Of a stretch of 64,000 nt of DNA, positions 61,913 through 64,000 are shown piece by piece. The translations under genes and the position numbers were made by a program. Every line of letters starts with the position of its first letter. The first letter of the stretch is position 1. Source of the stretch: Acidovorax sp. NO-1 (lineage in GTDB: Bacteria > Pseudomonadota > Gammaproteobacteria > Burkholderiales > Burkholderiaceae_C); assembly GCF_000238595.1 (NCBI RefSeq), contig NZ_AGTS01000101.1:62001-126000 (forward strand). Reading direction: 5' to 3'. The notes beneath the pieces were generated by a model. The model had not been told where the DNA came from. It made no database searches and saw only the letters and a program-made list of their open reading frames with translations.

Positions 61913-63238
61913 ATGAACGTGGCGGTGATCGGTGCAGGCTGGGCCGGCATGGCGGCGGCCGTGGGCCTGGCGCAGGCCGGCATCATGCCCACGGTGTTCG
62001 AGACTGCGCGCGCCACCGGGGGCCGGGCCCGGGCCTTCAGCGGCCACGGCGTGCAGGGCGAACCGCTGGTGCTGGACAACGGCCAGCACATCCTCATCGG
62101 TGCCTATGCGGAAAGCCTGCGCCTCATGCGCCAGGTGGGCGTGGATGTGGATAGCGCGCTGCTGCGCCTGCCGCTGGCCCTGGTCTTCCCCGACGGCACG
62201 GGCCTGCGCCTGCCCGATCTGCCCCCGCCCTGGGATGCGCTGCTGGGCATTGCCCGTGCGCGGGGCTGGCCGCCGGGTGACAAGCTGGCCCTGCTGCGCA
62301 CCGCCGCGCTGTGGCGTGTGCGCGGCTTTCGCTGCGCGCCGGACACCACGGTGCAGCAGCTGTGCGTCAAGCTGCCCCCGCGGCTCATGGCCGAATTCAT
62401 TGACCCGCTGTGCGTATCGGCGCTGAACACGCCCTCGCAGGAGGCGTGCGGCCAGGTGTTTTTGCGCGTGCTGCGCGACAGCCTGTTCAGCGGCCGGGGT
62501 GGCTCCAACCTGCTGCTGCCGCGCACCGACCTGGGCACGCTTTTCCCCGAAACTGCTGCGCAATGGTTGCAGGCCCGCGGCGCACGCGTGCACACCGGGC
62601 GCCGCGTGCAAGCCCTGGCGCGCACTGCGCAAGGCTGGCGGGTGGATGGCGAGCTGTTTGACGCCGTGGTGCTGGCCACCTCCAGCACCGAAGCGGCGCG
62701 CCTGGCCCGCGCCGCCCAGGCCAGCCTGCCCGCGCCCGAAGCGCGCACCCTCGACGCCTGGGCCACCACGGCCGAGGCGCTGCGCTTTACCGCCATCGGC
62801 ACGGTGTACGCCCAGGCCGCACCGGGCGCCCCCGCCGTGTTGCCGCAGCCGATGCTGGCGCTGCGGCCGGGCCCGGGGCAGCCCGCGCAGTTTGTGTTTG
62901 ACCGGGGCCAGCTGGGCGGCCCCGCCGGGCTGCTGGCGTTTGTGGTGAGCGATGCCCATGGCGAGCGCGACACGCTCGAAGCGGGCGTGCTGCACCAGGC
63001 CGCCCGCCAGCTGGGCCTGGCCGGGCTGCGGCCCGTGCAGACCGTGGTGGAAAAGCGCGCCACCTTCGCCTGCACCCCCGCCCTGCAGCGCCCTGCCTGC
63101 GCCCTGGCCCCGCGCCTGTGGGCCTGCGGCGACTACACGCAAGGCCCCTACCCCGCCACGCTGGAGGGCGCGGTGCTGAGCGGCACGGCCGTGGCCCACG
63201 CGGTGGCGTCGCTTTGCAGCGCGGGAACCGCACTCTAA
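61913..63238 (+). CDS. hpnE: Hydroxysqualene dehydroxylase HpnE
   Basis: A 441-residue FAD-dependent amine-oxidase-fold enzyme that reduces hydroxysqualene to squalene. The Rossmann motif GAGWAGMAAAVGLAQAG starts near residue 7, and the conserved GGRARAF follows. The C-terminal CGDYTQGPYPATLEGAVLSG matches the family FAD-binding end. ATG at 61913 was chosen; a GTG 24 bases upstream is possible. It forms an operon with hpnD. Confidence 0.92.
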   Translation: MNVAVIGAGWAGMAAAVGLAQAGIMPTVFETARATGGRARAFSGHGVQGEPLVLDNGQHILIGAYAESLRLMRQVGVDVDSALLRLPLALVFPDGTGLRLPDLPPPWDALLGIARARGWPPGDKLALLRTAALWRVRGFRCAPDTTVQQLCVKLPPRLMAEFIDPLCVSALNTPSQEACGQVFLRVLRDSLFSGRGGSNLLLPRTDLGTLFPETAAQWLQARGARVHTGRRVQALARTAQGWRVDGELFDAVVLATSSTEAARLARAAQASLPAPEARTLDAWATTAEALRFTAIGTVYAQAAPGAPAVLPQPMLALRPGPGQPAQFVFDRGQLGGPAGLLAFVVSDAHGERDTLEAGVLHQAARQLGLAGLRPVQTVVEKRATFACTPALQRPACALAPRLWACGDYTQGPYPATLEGAVLSGTAVAHAVASLCSAGTAL

Positions 63239-63302
63239 TTTTTGAGTGTTTTTGGCCTCCGGCGCTTATCCATAAAGCGCCAGCAGCTATTTAATCAGTA
63301 GC
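63237..63302. repeat. Dispersed palindromic repeat, copy 10
   Basis: TTTTTGAGTGTTTTTGGCCT, then CCGGCGCTTATCCATAAAGC and GCCAGCAGCTATTTAATCAG. It overlaps the hpnE stop codon region and is a full-length copy. Confidence 0.85.
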
Positions 63303-63421
63303 ATTTTGCCTGTGGGATGCACAGGCTGTCCCCCTCGGCATTTCCCTCGCCGACGGTCACACCACTGGGGATTCGATCGCAGCCCATGCCTGGCCGCGCA
63401 GGCCCGCCAATGCCCCGCGCC

Positions 63422-63462
63422 TTGACACACATCAAATCCCCACAGGCCCACGCCCCTAGACT
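63422..63462 (+). promoter_or_regulatory. FNR-dependent promoter of the terminal P-type ATPase gene
   Basis: FNR box TTGACACACATCAA at 63422-63435, followed by a -10 candidate TAGACT at 63457-63462. The spacing fits a class II FNR promoter with the box near -41.5 and a start near 63470. The gene starts at 63535, giving a leader of about 65 bases. Confidence 0.72.
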
Positions 63463-63534
63463 GAAAAACCGCCCCGCGCCCGGGCCAGGTATACGCTGCC
63501 CCCGGGTTCTTCTTCGCCGAACGCCCAGCAACCC

Positions 63535-64000
63535 ATGAGCCCGACGAACCTGCCGCCCTCCCCCGCCACACCGCCCCCCGCCGCCCCGGCCGACACCGCC
63601 ACCGTCTGGCACAGCCTGGAGGCCAGCGCCGCGCTGCAGCAGCTGGGCGCTAGCGCCGACCGGGGCCTGACCGTGGAGGAAGCCGCCCTGCGCCTGGCCC
63701 GGCACGGCCCCAACCGCCTGCCGCAGACGCGCGGGCGGCCCGCGTGGCTGCGGCTGCTGCACCAGTTCCACAACGTGCTCATCTACGTGATGCTTGCGTC
63801 GGCACTGGTGACGGCGGCGCTCGGGCACTGGCTGGACACGGGGGTGCTGCTGGGGGCCGTGGTGATCAACGCGGTGATCGGCTTTCTGCAGGAGGGCAAG
63901 GCCGAATCGGCGCTGGATGCCATCCGGCGCATGCTGTCGCTGCAGGCCTCGGTGCTGCGCGGCGGCGAACGCCAGATGGTGGCGGCCGAGCAACTGGTGC
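63535..64000 (+). CDS. Cation-transporting P-type ATPase, N-terminus (cut by window edge)
   Basis: 155 residues visible, starting MSPTNLPPSPATPPPAAPAD. A Pro/Ala-rich leader is followed by a cation-ATPase N-terminal domain (about 24-80: WHSLEASAALQQLGAS, then LRLARHGPNRLPQ) and the first membrane segments (about 84-118: VLIYVMLASALVTAALGHWL and GVVINAVIGFLQEGKAESAL). It is a P2-type pump by this layout (Ca, Mg or related cation); the ion cannot be read from this part. The FNR box upstream suggests low-oxygen induction. The phosphorylation site lies beyond the window. Confidence 0.82.
   Translation, partial: MSPTNLPPSPATPPPAAPADTATVWHSLEASAALQQLGASADRGLTVEEAALRLARHGPNRLPQTRGRPAWLRLLHQFHNVLIYVMLASALVTAALGHWLDTGVLLGAVVINAVIGFLQEGKAESALDAIRRMLSLQASVLRGGERQMVAAEQLV

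Noticed and set aside
60451-62097. A 548-residue open frame on the minus strand across the cassette edge and hpnD
   Set aside because: It spans unrelated features and its sequence has no family resemblance; hpnD on the plus strand is clear.
1-64000. CRISPR array, prophage or rRNA operon
   Set aside because: No regularly spaced direct repeats, no phage structural or integrase genes and no rRNA sequence were seen.

Overview
The window is a G+C-rich chromosomal segment from a betaproteobacterium of the order Burkholderiales, most like Comamonadaceae (Acidovorax or a close relative). The evidence is the gene set and its order (tig-clpP-clpX-lon with tRNA-Leu, the ccoISNOQPGH cluster beside fnr and hemN, the zapB-zapA-6S RNA block, a small Trp-rich protein, HpnCDE) and a dispersed palindromic repeat that I associate with this family. 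No species call is possible from sequence reading alone.

Layout. 1-5.7 kb, minus strand: a vitamin B12 operon btuB-cobB-cobU-btuF-btuC behind a cobalamin riboswitch; its junctions overlap, which suggests translational coupling. 5.7-7.5 kb: zapB-like, zapA, 6S RNA and a TauE-type exporter. 7.5-11.3 kb: an HD-GYP protein overlapping a PAS-GGDEF-EAL protein (cyclic-di-GMP turnover). 11.4-23.1 kb: a micro-oxic respiration block with a TauE-like membrane protein, hemN, fnr, ccoH, ccoG, the cbb3 oxidase ccoNOQP, ccoS, the copper ATPase ccoI and a universal stress protein, with three FNR boxes. 23.2-29.2 kb: a malonate utilisation operon (GntR regulator, malonyl-CoA decarboxylase, Bug-type receptor, enoyl-CoA hydratase-like protein, malonyl-CoA ligase). 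29.4-44 kb: mostly housekeeping genes (lgt, LysR/ilvD, cytochrome c, acs, UPF0114, a Crp-like regulator, divergent class II and class I fumarases, murI, a YgjP-like protease). 44-51 kb: five tRNA genes and tig-clpP-clpX-lon. 51-55.5 kb: an RND efflux pair with a TetR-type operator candidate. 55.6-63.2 kb: hpnC, sdaA, a cluster of integron-type gene cassettes without an integrase, then hpnD-hpnE. 63.5 kb to the end: the start of a P-type ATPase gene behind a fourth FNR box.

How the genes fit together. FNR, HemN (oxygen-independent haem synthesis), the cbb3 oxidase and its copper/assembly factors form one low-oxygen module, and the FNR-box positions tie UspA and the terminal ATPase to it. HpnC, HpnD and HpnE convert farnesyl diphosphate to squalene for hopanoids; hpnC is separated from hpnDE by sdaA and foreign-looking cassettes.

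The most unusual content is (1) an attC-bearing cassette cluster at 58.9-60.7 kb next to a ~190 bp foldback element, (2) a ~60 bp palindromic repeat with ten copies in 64 kb, three of them read in frame inside protein genes, and (3) a 28 bp near-perfect palindrome upstream of the malonate operon. I found no CRISPR array, prophage, rRNA operon or intact insertion sequence.
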